Positions 35,559-44,097 are shown, numbered from the stretch's first letter. The stretch is 64,000 bases of DNA from UBA4416 sp046594225 (GCA_046594225.1 JBKJPW010000116.1:1-64000), one strand, 5' to 3'. Numbers and translations are program-made. The notes: generated by a model not told the origin, from the letters alone.

Positions 35559-36146
35559 ATGTTTACAGGAATCATAGAAGGACTTTCAAAAGTAGAAACC
35601 ATTGAAAAAGAAAATAGCAATGTGCATTTTACATTTAGCTGTTCCTTTACTCACGAATTAAAAATAGATCAAAGCATAGCACACAATGGTGTGTGCTTAA
35701 CAGTTATAAAAATAAACGGACATCAATACACCGTTACTGCTATTGATGAAACCTTACAAAAAACCAATTTAGGGAATTTGAAAGTTGGCGATGAAGTAAA
35801 TTTAGAACGCTGCATGCCAGCTAACGGGCGTTTTGATGGACATATTGTGCAAGGTCATGTAGATCAAACAGGTATTGTGTCTTCTATTGTTGATAATAAA
35901 GGAAGTTGGACTTATACTATCTCTTATAATAACAAACTAGGGAATATTACTGTCGAAAAAGGAAGTATCACTATCAATGGCACAAGCCTAACCGTAGTTG
36001 ATTCAAAAGATGATTCTTTTTCGGTTTGCATTATTCCTTATACTTTTGAGAACACTGTTTTTAAACATTTAAAAGTAAACGATGTTGTAAATTTAGAATT
36101 TGATATTGTAGGAAAATATGTGGCACGACTTCTAGAAAAAAAGTAA
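35559..36146 (+). CDS. ribE: Riboflavin synthase, alpha subunit
   Basis: 195 residues in two lumazine-binding repeats. It starts with MFTGIIEGLSKV, the invariant N-terminus of the family. Each half has its ligand loop (HNGVCLTVI and INGTSLTVV), and GRFDGHIVQGHVDQTG is conserved between the barrels. It makes riboflavin by dismutation of two 6,7-dimethyl-8-ribityllumazine molecules. It is followed by nadB after 85 bp that contain a repeat element. Confidence 0.94.
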   Translation: MFTGIIEGLSKVETIEKENSNVHFTFSCSFTHELKIDQSIAHNGVCLTVIKINGHQYTVTAIDETLQKTNLGNLKVGDEVNLERCMPANGRFDGHIVQGHVDQTGIVSSIVDNKGSWTYTISYNNKLGNITVEKGSITINGTSLTVVDSKDDSFSVCIIPYTFENTVFKHLKVNDVVNLEFDIVGKYVARLLEKK

Positions 36147-36172
36147 TTAAAATAATGTGACTTTGAGCTTTA

Positions 36173-36193
36173 CCCTGAGCGGCGTCGAAGGGG
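36173..36193. repeat. Short inverted-repeat element between ribE and nadB
   Basis: CCCTGAGCGGCGTCGAAGGGG is an imperfect dyad resembling the CCTTCGAC-type intergenic hairpins found dispersed in many bacterial genomes. It lies in the 85-bp gap between ribE and nadB. I see no promoter consensus in that gap. Confidence 0.45.
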
Positions 36194-36231
36194 AGTTGAG
36201 AAGCAATTAAAATCTAATTCATAATAACCGT

Positions 36232-37803
36232 ATGCAACAAAAAGTAGATTTCTTAATTATTGGTAGCGGTATTGCCGGTTTAAGTTATGCGCTTAAAGTT
36301 GCGGAGTATGGCTCTGTTTATATTGTTACCAAAAGCAACGAAGACGAATCTAATACCAAATATGCACAAGGTGGCATCGCCGCCGTTTGGCATGATAAAG
36401 ATAGCATTGAAAAACACATACAAGATACTTTAATTGCAGGCTCTGGCTTATGTGATGAGGAAACCGTGAGAGTTGTTGTAACAGAAGGAACAGAGCGTGT
36501 TCGTGAATTAATTGAACTAGGTGCTAATTTTGATAAAAACAAAGAAGGTTCTTATGACTTAGCTAAAGAAGGCGGTCACTCCGAACATCGTATTTTACAT
36601 TATAAAGACATTACCGGTTACGAAATAGAGCGTGCTTTAATTGCACAAATTCGTAAACATAAAAACATTACCGTACTCGACCATCACTATGCCATTGATA
36701 TCATCACTCAACATCATTTAGGTGAAGTTGTTACATCTCATTCAAAAGATATTCAATGTTTTGGGGCTTATATTTTAAATATCAAAACGCAAAAAATAGA
36801 AACCGTTCTTTCTAAAATCACTCTCATGGCAACTGGTGGCGTAGGCCACGTGTATGCCACTACCACTAATCCAACCATTGCTACTGGGGATGGCATCGCT
36901 ATGGTTTATAGAGCCAAAGGGCGAGTAAAAGATATGGAGTTTGTGCAATTTCATCCAACTTCTTTATACAATCCAGGAGAACACCCTAGTTTTTTAATTA
37001 CTGAAGCCATCAGAGGTTTTGGCGCTGTTTTAAAAACATTAGATGGAAAAGAGTTTATGCAAAAATACGATGAGCGCTTGTCCTTAGCGCCTCGTGATAT
37101 TGTAGCTCGCGCCATTGACAACGAATTAAAAACACGAGGTGAAGATTTTGTATTTTTAGATTGCCGACATTTAGATAGGAAAGCATTTATCGAACATTTT
37201 CCAAATATTTATGAGAAATGCATGAAACTAGGCATTGACCCATTTGTGAAAATGATACCAGTTGTGCCAGCTATGCATTATTTATGTGGTGGCATTTTAG
37301 TTGACAATAATGGGCAATCTACTATCGGTAATCTGTTTGCTGTTGGCGAATGCGCTTGCACAGGTCTGCATGGTGCTAATCGTTTAGCAAGTAATTCATT
37401 ATTAGAAGCCGTAGTGTTTGCTCACAGAACAGCCAAACTAACAACAGAAAAAGTATCTGATATTTCATTTACTCAAAACATTCCGAACTGGGATGCAGAA
37501 GGAACTGAGCATGCTGAGGAAATGGTACTAATTACCCAATCGCAACGCGAAGTACAACAAATTATGAGTAATTACGTAGGTATTGTTCGCTCAGAATTAC
37601 GCTTAAAACGAGCCTTTGATCGTTTAGAAATTTTGTACAAAGAAAACGAAACGCTTTACGAACAAACTACCGTTACCCAAAAATTAGGTGAACTTCGTAA
37701 TTTGATTTGTATTGGTTATTTAATTATCAAACATGCCATGCGCCGCAAGGAATCTGTTGGTTTGCATTATATGGTGAATTATAGTAAAGAAACAGTTAAG
37801 TAA
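36232..37803 (+). CDS. nadB: L-aspartate oxidase (NAD biosynthesis)
   Basis: 523 residues. Motifs are the FAD site LIIGSGIAGLSYAL at the N-terminus, NTKYAQGGIAAVWHDKDS, EGGHSEHRI, the active-site segment VQFHPTSLY with FLITEAIRGFGA, and GECACTGLHGANRLASNSLLE at the FAD C-terminal contact. It oxidises aspartate to iminoaspartate, the first step of de novo quinolinate and NAD synthesis; nadA and nadC are not in the window. Related to SdhA by fold, but the H-R-EGGHS pattern identifies NadB. Confidence 0.95.
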   Translation: MQQKVDFLIIGSGIAGLSYALKVAEYGSVYIVTKSNEDESNTKYAQGGIAAVWHDKDSIEKHIQDTLIAGSGLCDEETVRVVVTEGTERVRELIELGANFDKNKEGSYDLAKEGGHSEHRILHYKDITGYEIERALIAQIRKHKNITVLDHHYAIDIITQHHLGEVVTSHSKDIQCFGAYILNIKTQKIETVLSKITLMATGGVGHVYATTTNPTIATGDGIAMVYRAKGRVKDMEFVQFHPTSLYNPGEHPSFLITEAIRGFGAVLKTLDGKEFMQKYDERLSLAPRDIVARAIDNELKTRGEDFVFLDCRHLDRKAFIEHFPNIYEKCMKLGIDPFVKMIPVVPAMHYLCGGILVDNNGQSTIGNLFAVGECACTGLHGANRLASNSLLEAVVFAHRTAKLTTEKVSDISFTQNIPNWDAEGTEHAEEMVLITQSQREVQQIMSNYVGIVRSELRLKRAFDRLEILYKENETLYEQTTVTQKLGELRNLICIGYLIIKHAMRRKESVGLHYMVNYSKETVK

Positions 37804-37810
37804 TTTGGGC

Positions 37811-37914
37811 TTTTCTTTTTCCTTGACGAAAAAGAAACAAAAAGTCAAGGCAATGCGCCAACCTCCATTTGCCCCGCAAAAACTTCCCAGAATGGCGGTT
37901 CGCACCGCATTGCC
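37811..37914. repeat. Dyad-rich intergenic element between nadB and tRNA-Hi​s
   Basis: In the 237-bp gap after nadB there are nested inverted repeats: CCTTGAC/GTCAAGG (37821-37827/37844-37850), GGCAATGCG/CGCATTGCC (37849-37857/37906-37914), and GCGGT/ACCGC (37895-37899/37904-37908). The last two share bases, so the long and short stems are alternatives. The element starts with a pyrimidine-rich run. It might be a dispersed Bacteroidota repeat or a structured RNA; it does not end in a T run like a terminator. The rest of the gap is AT-rich with only the tRNA-His promoter recognised. Confidence 0.5.
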
Positions 37915-38021
37915 AAAACCAGCCGCACTATTACCAACATATGCAGTAGTTTAATAACACCTCACCCAACAGTATTTTCTGGTTTTTTTCTTATAAATTT
38001 TAGTAAAAACAAAAAAAACAT

Positions 38022-38029
38022 TACATTTG
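38022..38029 (+). promoter_or_regulatory. -7 element for tRNA-His
   Basis: TACATTTG matches TAnnTTTG exactly and places the transcription start about 5 bp before the tRNA. It is the same octamer as at the sdh promoter. The -33 region is only weakly matched (ATTTTAG). Confidence 0.5.
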
Positions 38030-38040
38030 TAGCCCAAAAT

Positions 38041-38115
38041 GGTAGATGTAGCTCAGTTGGTTAGAGCATCGGTTTGTGGTACCGAGGGTCGAGGGTTCGA
38101 GCCCCTTCATTTACC
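38041..38115 (+). tRNA. tRNA-His (anticodon GTG)
   Basis: The cloverleaf has acceptor GTAGATG/CATTTAC, D arm GCTCAGTTGGTTAGAGC, and anticodon arm TCGGT-TTGTGGT-ACCGA, giving anticodon GTG. The T arm is GAGGG-TTCGAGC-CCCTT with minor imperfection. An encoded extra G at 38041 faces C73 at 38115, the hallmark G-1:C73 pair of tRNA-His. CCA is not encoded. A terminator follows. Confidence 0.95.
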
Positions 38116-38121
38116 CTTCTT

Positions 38122-38151
38122 AAAGACTGTCTGAAAAGGCGGTCTTTTTTT
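38122..38151 (+). terminator. Rho-independent terminator after tRNA-His
   Basis: AAAGACTGTC (38122-38131) pairs with GGCGGTCTTT (38138-38147) through ten pairs including G-U, with loop TGAAAA, then a T7 run. It separates the tRNA from the operon at 38185. Confidence 0.8.
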
Positions 38152-38164
38152 GTTTTATATAGAT

Positions 38165-38172
38165 TATATTTG
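38165..38172 (+). promoter_or_regulatory. -7 element for the five-gene operon
   Basis: TATATTTG, an exact TAnnTTTG match, lies 12 bp before the ATG at 38185 and just after the tRNA terminator. No -33 TTTG stands at the standard spacing. Confidence 0.4.
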
Positions 38173-38184
38173 ATTAGCATTTTA

Positions 38185-38574
38185 ATGGCTGAAAAAACAA
38201 TATATAAAACACTTACCTATTCCATTGCAGCAGTTTGGTTTATAAACGGATTGTTTTGTAAAGTACTGAATCTGGTTCCAAGACATGAAGAAATTGTTTC
38301 AGAAATTTTAGGCGCCCAACACGCTCCTCTTTTTACAAAATTGATTGGCGTCTCAGAAATCTTAATGGCAGTATGGATTGTGAGTGGAATCAAATCACGC
38401 ATTAATACTATCGCACAAATACTCATTATTGCTACAATGAATACTATGGAATTCCTTTTAGTCCCTGATTTATTATTATGGGGGAAATTCAATTCTCTTT
38501 TTGCATTGATATTTATCAGTATCATTTTTTTCAACGAATTTGTTTTACATAAAAAATTAAATCCACACACATAA
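38185..38574 (+). CDS. DoxX-like small membrane protein
   Basis: 129 residues from ATG 38185 (MAEKTIYKTL). The frame also extends back into the tRNA, which cannot be coding, so the later start is right. Four hydrophobic helices are visible (about 8-25, 50-68, 78-97, 103-120), with the family-like FINGLFCKVLNLVPRHEEIV after the first helix. Members of this DoxX-like group are inner-membrane proteins of poorly known role. First gene of an operon whose other members sit 1 bp downstream, overlapping by 10 bp, or within 12 bp. Confidence 0.75.
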   Translation: MAEKTIYKTLTYSIAAVWFINGLFCKVLNLVPRHEEIVSEILGAQHAPLFTKLIGVSEILMAVWIVSGIKSRINTIAQILIIATMNTMEFLLVPDLLLWGKFNSLFALIFISIIFFNEFVLHKKLNPHT

Positions 38575-38575
38575 T

Positions 38576-39313
38576 ATGCTTTCATTTCTTAAAGATCATC
38601 CGTTTGCTGTGGAGGCTTTTTTTGAAAGCTCATTAGTGTTAACCTTTGCTGTTCCAAAAGAAGAAGTTAAACATTTAATTCCCGAGTGCTTGGAATTAGA
38701 CACCTTAAATGACAAATGGGCTTTTATTGCGGTAGCCATGGTTCAAACAAAAGAACTAAGGCCAAAAGGATTTCCAAAATTTATGGGGAATGATTTCTTT
38801 TTAATTGGTTACCGTGTTTTTGTGAGGTATACCAATAATGCAGGTAAAAGATTAAGAGGTTTATATATTTTAAAATCGCAGACTGATAAACAAAAAATGG
38901 AATTCTTTGGAAATCTGTTTACTCATTATAATTATACGACCACCGATATTCAGCAAACTACAAAAAATAACTATGCGCAGATAAGTTCTAACCTGTCAGG
39001 TTTGAATGTAGAGTATGAAATAGAAAATGAAACAGTAGCATTGCCCGAACATTCTCCTTTTATAGATTGGAAAGAAGCACGAAGATTTGCAGGACCCTTG
39101 CCATTTACCTTTACTTATAATAAAGAAAAGAAAGAGGTGTTGATCATTGAAGGAGTTCGTGAAAACTGGACGCCTAATCCTGTATATGTTAAAGAGCAAT
39201 CAGTTTCTTTTATCAACGAATTAAATTTAAAAGGTGTTGTTTTGGCGAATGCATTCATTATTAAAAACATTCCTTACTACTGGAAAAAAGGCAAACTAGA
39301 ACAATGGAAATAA
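38576..39313 (+). CDS. DUF2071-like (YqjF/acetoacetate decarboxylase-like fold) protein
   Basis: 245 residues, soluble. The N-terminal SLVLTFAVPKEEVKHLIPECLELD and the following WAFIAVAMVQTKELRPKGFPKF correspond to the start of DUF2071/YqjF proteins, which share the acetoacetate decarboxylase fold. LPFTFTYNKEKKEVLIIEGVRENW lies near the C-terminus. No catalytic lysine can be assigned with confidence. It starts 1 bp after the DoxX-like gene and overlaps the methyltransferase by 10 bp, so the three are translationally linked. Function unknown. Confidence 0.7.
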   Translation: MLSFLKDHPFAVEAFFESSLVLTFAVPKEEVKHLIPECLELDTLNDKWAFIAVAMVQTKELRPKGFPKFMGNDFFLIGYRVFVRYTNNAGKRLRGLYILKSQTDKQKMEFFGNLFTHYNYTTTDIQQTTKNNYAQISSNLSGLNVEYEIENETVALPEHSPFIDWKEARRFAGPLPFTFTYNKEKKEVLIIEGVRENWTPNPVYVKEQSVSFINELNLKGVVLANAFIIKNIPYYWKKGKLEQWK

Positions 39314-40056
39314 AAAGAAGACCATTTCAGGGAGTATTAAATATTTTAAGTTTTAACCGACATTTTTATGTGATAGGTCTTATCGTTTTGGCTTTAATAA
39401 TAACTATTGGTAAAATTTTCAACTGGCCTGATATACTATTTTGGATTATCATAGTTTCGTTTATGTATGGGTTAATTATGCCGTTAATTGTATCGGCGTA
39501 TGTTTATGATTTTTCGGGATATTACAATTTTGATTGGCTAAAAAAATATACTCTAAATGATTCCGAGTCAAAACACATACTAAACATTAATGCAGGCTTT
39601 GATGAAACAAGTTTTATTATTCAAAACAATTTTCCAAAAGCCAATTTAAAAGCATTTGATTTCTATAATCCCAAACAGCATACGGAACCTGCTATTGTAA
39701 GAGCTCGAAAAGTGAGTCAAGTGTTTCCAAATACACAACAGATAAAAACAAATTACATTCCCTTAGAAGACCAATCTATTGATATTATCTTTTTGTTATC
39801 TGCTGCTCACGAAATAAGAGCTCAAGAAGAAAAAACACAATTTTTAAAAGAATGCCATAGAGTATGCAAACAAAACGGGCAAATAATTATGGTGGAGCAC
39901 CTGCGAGATTTTCCAAATTTTCTAGCATTTTCTATTGGTTTTACTCATTTTTTTTCGAGAACAACTTGGAGGAAATCATTTGAAAGTGCTGGCTTTAATT
40001 CATTTGAAGAAACTAAATTCACTCCGTTCATGTCTGTTTTTAAATGTTGTCCTTAA
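39304..40056 (+). CDS. Membrane-tethered class I SAM methyltransferase
   Basis: 250 residues. Two N-terminal hydrophobic helices (about 20-38 and 45-65) anchor a methyltransferase domain. The SAM-binding motif is weak (HILNINAGFDETSF where relatives have a GxGxG loop). Motif II/III are recognisable in IPLEDQSIDIIFLLSAAHEIR and in CHRVCKQNGQIIMVEHLRD, of the UbiE/COQ5 type. The modified glycine loop is unusual and may reflect an altered SAM site. Membrane anchoring and neighbours suggest a lipid or quinone-like substrate. Confidence 0.7.
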   Translation: MEIKRRPFQGVLNILSFNRHFYVIGLIVLALIITIGKIFNWPDILFWIIIVSFMYGLIMPLIVSAYVYDFSGYYNFDWLKKYTLNDSESKHILNINAGFDETSFIIQNNFPKANLKAFDFYNPKQHTEPAIVRARKVSQVFPNTQQIKTNYIPLEDQSIDIIFLLSAAHEIRAQEEKTQFLKECHRVCKQNGQIIMVEHLRDFPNFLAFSIGFTHFFSRTTWRKSFESAGFNSFEETKFTPFMSVFKCCP

Positions 40057-40068
40057 TTTTTTAATACT

Positions 40069-40464
40069 ATGGAATTACACCTTCAAATAATCGGATACTT
40101 ACTTATTCTTTTAGCTTTTATCCATGTCATCTTTCCTAAAAAATTTGATTGGAAAAAAGAATGTGGTTCTCTCTCTTTAATAAATAAGCAGATGATGTAC
40201 ATTCACACTTTTTTTATTGCATTAGTTGTATTGTTAATGGGATTATTGTGCATTACCTCCTATTCAGAATTAATTGAAACACCATTAGGTCGAAAAATAG
40301 CCCTTGGACTATTTATATTTTGGATTATTCGTTTCTTCGTCCAGTTTTTTGGTTATTCTTCTGAGTTATGGAGAGGGAAAAAATTTGAAACCATCGTTCA
40401 TATTGTGTTTTCTATTTTTTGGGCTTATATAAGTACAGTATTTTTTATAGTATATTGGCATTAA
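40069..40464 (+). CDS. Small four-helix membrane protein, unknown function
   Basis: 131 residues with four predicted transmembrane helices (about 5-22, 45-65, 78-97, 107-128). It includes VIFPKKFDWKKECGSLSLINKQMMYIHTFF, where the His and basic residues lie near the membrane edge. I do not recognise a family. It is the fourth gene of the operon, 12 bp after the methyltransferase and 5 bp before the flavoprotein, so it may form a membrane subunit or anchor for them. Confidence 0.65.
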   Translation: MELHLQIIGYLLILLAFIHVIFPKKFDWKKECGSLSLINKQMMYIHTFFIALVVLLMGLLCITSYSELIETPLGRKIALGLFIFWIIRFFVQFFGYSSELWRGKKFETIVHIVFSIFWAYISTVFFIVYWH

Positions 40465-40469
40465 ACTAA

Positions 40470-41609
40470 ATGAAAGAATTCGATGTCATTATATGCGGGG
40501 CAGGTCCAGCTGGAAGCACTTGTGCTTTAGGTTTGTTTGATACTGGGTTGAATGTTGTACTGCTGGATAAACAATCTTTCCCTAGAGAAAAAGTATGTGG
40601 CGATGCTTATGGAGGTTACGCGATTAAAATTTTAAATACCATTTCGCCAAAATTTGCTACTAAACTTTCTGCGCTTGATAAAGGTGCCATTATTAAACGA
40701 GCTTTATTTGTATCTCCTAAAAACTATAAAGTAGAACTAAAGTTAAAAGGTTTTTTCTCAAGCCTGCCGCGCACTGTATTTGATAATTTTTTATTGCAAC
40801 TGGTAAAAGAAGAAACCAATACTACTATTTTAGAAAACACAAGCGCACAAAAAATTGTTATTGAAAAAGATGTTGTGGTTGTTACCACATCAGACGGACA
40901 AGAGCTAAAAGCAAAAGTAATTATTGGTTGCGATGGCGCTCACTCCATTGTTCAATCAGCATTAACCAATACTCGTGAAGCATTAACAGAAACTTATCCT
41001 GGCTTACGTGCTTATTATAAAAATGTGAAAGGCTTAGAACAAGATTGTTTAGAGATACATTTTTTATCAACTGTCCCTAAAGGCTATTTCTGGATATTTC
41101 CTTCAACTGATGGTTTAGCTAACGTTGGCATTGGAGCGGATAAAGATGTCTTAGCAAAGCATAAAATTAATATGCGCAAAGTGTTTTCTGAAATAATGCA
41201 GGAAGCACCACAATTTAAAGCACGTTTTGTAGAAGCTGAATTGGTTGGAGAAATAAAAGGCTGGACAATTCCGATTGGGTATTTTAATTCTAAATTACCT
41301 GTCTCTGGAAACAGAGTTTTGTTATGTGGTGATGCCGCGGCCATTGTAGATCCAGCAACTGGAGAAGGCATTGGGCCTGCCATGTCATCTGGACGATATG
41401 CGGCCTGGCAAATAAAAAAATGTTTTAAAGAAAATAACTTTTCGGAAGAGTTTATGAAAGCTTACGATAAAGACATACATAAAAAATATTCCAAAAATTA
41501 TTTTTATAAAACGACTTTCACTAATTTGTATTACAAGTTTCCTTTTTTAATGGATTGGGTGATTGGTTTTTTTGCTATGTTTTATCCAAGCAAAAAATCA
41601 ACAAATTAA
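40470..41609 (+). CDS. Geranylgeranyl reductase-family FAD oxidoreductase
   Basis: 379 residues. The N-terminus has VIICGAGPAGSTCALGL with a dinucleotide-binding fold, then LDKQSFPREKVCGDAYGGY, the motif that defines geranylgeranyl reductase-like flavoproteins. GCDGAHSIVQ is present, and LCGDAAAIVDPATGEGIGPAM contacts FAD. Relatives saturate isoprenoid or other double bonds, or hydroxylate or halogenate small lipids. It ends the five-gene operon and overlaps the convergent DUF4846 stop by 4 bp. The substrate is unknown. Confidence 0.82.
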   Translation: MKEFDVIICGAGPAGSTCALGLFDTGLNVVLLDKQSFPREKVCGDAYGGYAIKILNTISPKFATKLSALDKGAIIKRALFVSPKNYKVELKLKGFFSSLPRTVFDNFLLQLVKEETNTTILENTSAQKIVIEKDVVVVTTSDGQELKAKVIIGCDGAHSIVQSALTNTREALTETYPGLRAYYKNVKGLEQDCLEIHFLSTVPKGYFWIFPSTDGLANVGIGADKDVLAKHKINMRKVFSEIMQEAPQFKARFVEAELVGEIKGWTIPIGYFNSKLPVSGNRVLLCGDAAAIVDPATGEGIGPAMSSGRYAAWQIKKCFKENNFSEEFMKAYDKDIHKKYSKNYFYKTTFTNLYYKFPFLMDWVIGFFAMFYPSKKSTN

Positions 41610-42391
41610 AATCTTTTCAATTGCTCATTTCCAAAGAAATCCCACTCAGGTGTATTTATTTGTTCTGCCCCTAAATCTAATTTATACCATGGAGAAATAG
41701 CAGGATCATTTTTATTAATTAGCACATGAATGTCCTGCGCAGGCATATAGCTTTGAGCTATCATGAATAATTTTTCATTTGTTTTTATATTTATTGCCAT
41801 ATCAACAACAATAACAGCATGCCCAGGGCTTCCTCCCAAAATTAATACATCGCCAATCTGCATATCTTTTTGAAAAATCAGTTTTAACTCTTTTGACAAA
41901 GACGCTGTTCCTGCATAAGTAAACACCATATTCATATATTCTCTGAAAGACTGATACGAAATGCTTTCTTTGGTGGATTTCACCCAACTCACCTTGTTTC
42001 CTTTTACTGCTATACGATAGCCCGTTCGCCATTTTGCATAATCTGCTTTAAATCCATTGGTAAAATTAAAATGCAGGGTACTGTATTGTTTGCTTTGGTA
42101 TAAATATTCTGCACGTAATCGCATCACAGCATCCGCACATTGCTGTAAATCTTTTATGCCCACATCAATATTTAAAACAGCAGCCGCTACTTTATTTGGT
42201 TTTTCTTTTCCGTTATAGTAATGCACTAAAGTACCATTCGATTTTAGTTCAGTTTTTTGAAGAAATTCAGCAAAGGAATTTTTTTCTACAGTAACTCTTG
42301 TGTAATTGGTTGGTAATGCAAAACGTGTAGCAATAGTTGCACCACTAGGGATAGTAAGACTAGGTACTTGTTGCTTACGAAATGCGAACAA
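41606..42391 (-). CDS. DUF4846 family protein (start uncertain)
   Basis: At least 261 residues from a TTG at 42391. Motifs such as AAVLNIDVGIKDLQQCADAV, LRAEYLYQ, FNFTNGFKADYAKWRTGYRI and ILGGSPGHAVIVVDMA agree with DUF4846. In frame upstream lies a hydrophobic stretch (SIITSILCLITLFAF) that looks like a signal or membrane helix. No ATG, GTG or TTG precedes it before the ftsX stop, so the true start may be an ATT near 42454-42472. The last helices suggest export. The function of DUF4846 is unknown to me. Confidence 0.7.
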   Translation of the reverse strand: MFAFRKQQVPSLTIPSGATIATRFALPTNYTRVTVEKNSFAEFLQKTELKSNGTLVHYYNGKEKPNKVAAAVLNIDVGIKDLQQCADAVMRLRAEYLYQSKQYSTLHFNFTNGFKADYAKWRTGYRIAVKGNKVSWVKSTKESISYQSFREYMNMVFTYAGTASLSKELKLIFQKDMQIGDVLILGGSPGHAVIVVDMAINIKTNEKLFMIAQSYMPAQDIHVLINKNDPAISPWYKLDLGAEQINTPEWDFFGNEQLKRF

Positions 42392-42458
42392 GGTTATTAA
42401 ACATAAAATAGAAGTTATGATGCTAACTTTAAAATATGTGGGTTTGCTTATAATGATT

Positions 42459-43328
42459 TTAAAAATATAAATCGTCGGTTTTTAATCTTAAATAGCGGCT
42501 CACAGATAAAGCAGCGCTTAAACCAGAAATTAAAACGCCTAAAGCGACAATGCCACCAAACAATACTGCTAATAAATTAGGGTCTTGTAATTGCAACAAA
42601 TCAGGAATATAACGCGTACTTAATACTAGGAAGCCTGCTAATAAAAACCCAGCAACTAATCCGGCAATAACTCCCTGACGAACACCTTTTAAAATAAATG
42701 GCATACGAATAAAGCCTTGAGTAGCTCCAACTAAATACATGGTTCTAATTAAAAAACGTTTAGCGTAAATCGATAAACGAATGGTATTATTAATTAAAGC
42801 AATGGCTACTACTAATAACAAGCCGCTAAAAATTAAAATGTAAATACTAATTACTTTGGCATTATCATTTACTTGCTTAATCATGTCTTTATGATAAATC
42901 ACTTCTTTCACAAAATGTTTTTGCATGATTTGTTTTTCAAAGCCTGCCAAGCTATCAATGTTAGCGTAATCAGAATTTAATTTAACATCTAATGATGACA
43001 GTAAAGGGTTATAGCCTAAGAATGTAATAAAATCTTCGCCTAAATCTTTTTGTAATTTTTTAGCTGCCTCATCTTTGCTAATATAAGCTACCTCTTTGGT
43101 AAAAGCTGATGAGCTAAGTTCTTGTTTTAAAATATCTAATTCGGCGGTTGTCGTAGTATCTTTTAATACTACTTGAAAGCCTACATTTTCTTTAATATGG
43201 TTAGATAATTTTTTAGCATTGATAACCACCAATCCTAAAAGTCCAAGCATAAATAATACCAAAGCCAGACTAATGATAACGGTAACTGAAGATGTTTTTA
43301 ATTTTTGGGTAGCAGTTCTATTCGACAC
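42459..43328 (-). CDS. ftsX: Cell division ABC transporter permease FtsX
   Basis: 289 residues with four transmembrane helices (about 18-40, 160-185, 212-235, 258-282) and a periplasmic domain between the first two. TVIISLALVLFMLGLLGLVVI forms the first helix, and NNTIRLSIYAKRFLIRTMYLVGATQGFIRMPF is the signature intracellular loop of FtsX. With the ATPase FtsE (not in the window) it controls cell-wall hydrolases at division. It is followed directly by DUF4846 and preceded by trmD on the same strand. Confidence 0.92.
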   Translation of the reverse strand: MSNRTATQKLKTSSVTVIISLALVLFMLGLLGLVVINAKKLSNHIKENVGFQVVLKDTTTTAELDILKQELSSSAFTKEVAYISKDEAAKKLQKDLGEDFITFLGYNPLLSSLDVKLNSDYANIDSLAGFEKQIMQKHFVKEVIYHKDMIKQVNDNAKVISIYILIFSGLLLVVAIALINNTIRLSIYAKRFLIRTMYLVGATQGFIRMPFILKGVRQGVIAGLVAGFLLAGFLVLSTRYIPDLLQLQDPNLLAVLFGGIVALGVLISGLSAALSVSRYLRLKTDDLYF

Positions 43329-43422
43329 GTTTACTAGTTTTAATATCTACTAAAAATAAGCAGTATATGAAAAGCTAATACGTTTTTTAAAATGAATAAT
43401 TAACAGAGGGTTGTTTGTTAGG

Positions 43423-44097
43423 TTAAAGCAATAAATCAGGCCTTCTTAACTTAGTTCTTTCTATAGATTGCTCATGCCTCCACTCTTCTACTTTCTTAGT
43501 GTTTCCACTTGTTAAAAGTTCTGGCACTTTCCATCCATTATAGTCAGCAGGACGAGTATAAACAGGAGGGGACAGTAAATTATCTTGGAACGAATCGGAT
43601 AAAGCAGATGTTTCATCATTTAAAACTCCTGGAATTAAACGAATAATGCCATCACACAAAACAGCTGCGGGTAACTCTCCTCCACTTAATACATAATCTC
43701 CAATCGAGATTTCTTTAGTAATAAAATGTTCTCTGATGCGCTCATCTATTCCTTTATAGTGCCCACAAAGCACAATTAAATTTTTTAAAGTCGATAAATG
43801 ATTGCAGGTGGTTTGTTTCAATGTTTCTCCATCAGGAGTCATGTATATAATTTCGTCGTAAGTCCGTTTACTTTTTAAATCGTTAATACAATTGGCAATT
43901 GGTTCTATCATCATCACCATTCCTGCACCGCCACCAAAAGCGTAATCATCCACTTTTTTATGAGGTTCAATACCATAGTCGCGTAAATCAATCACATTAA
44001 CCGAAACCAAGCCTTTTTGAGCGGCTCGTTTTAAAATACTGTGACTAAATGGACTTTCCAATAAAGGCGGGTGAACCGTAATGATATCAATATGCAT
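43423..44097 (-). CDS. trmD: tRNA (guanine-N1)-methyltransferase
   Basis: 224 residues from ATG 44097 (MHIDIITVHP); a TTG two codons earlier is unlikely. SPOUT-fold motifs are visible: DLRDYGIEPHKKVDDYAFGGGAGMV, LIVLCGHYKGIDERI, and ISIGDYVLSGGELPA, which forms the trefoil knot and SAM pocket. RRPDLL at the end matches the family tail. It methylates G37 of several tRNAs. Neither rpsP nor rimM is adjacent, unlike in many other phyla. Confidence 0.95.
   Translation of the reverse strand: MHIDIITVHPPLLESPFSHSILKRAAQKGLVSVNVIDLRDYGIEPHKKVDDYAFGGGAGMVMMIEPIANCINDLKSKRTYDEIIYMTPDGETLKQTTCNHLSTLKNLIVLCGHYKGIDERIREHFITKEISIGDYVLSGGELPAAVLCDGIIRLIPGVLNDETSALSDSFQDNLLSPPVYTRPADYNGWKVPELLTSGNTKKVEEWRHEQSIERTKLRRPDLLL

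Noticed and set aside
38074..38184. Longer start for the DoxX-like protein reaching into tRNA-His
   Set aside because: The extra 37 codons lie in the tRNA and its terminator; ATG 38185 gives the normal N-terminus.
38217..38585. Minus-strand open frame of 122 codons opposite the DoxX-like gene
   Set aside because: Lies antisense to a membrane protein gene in a clear operon.
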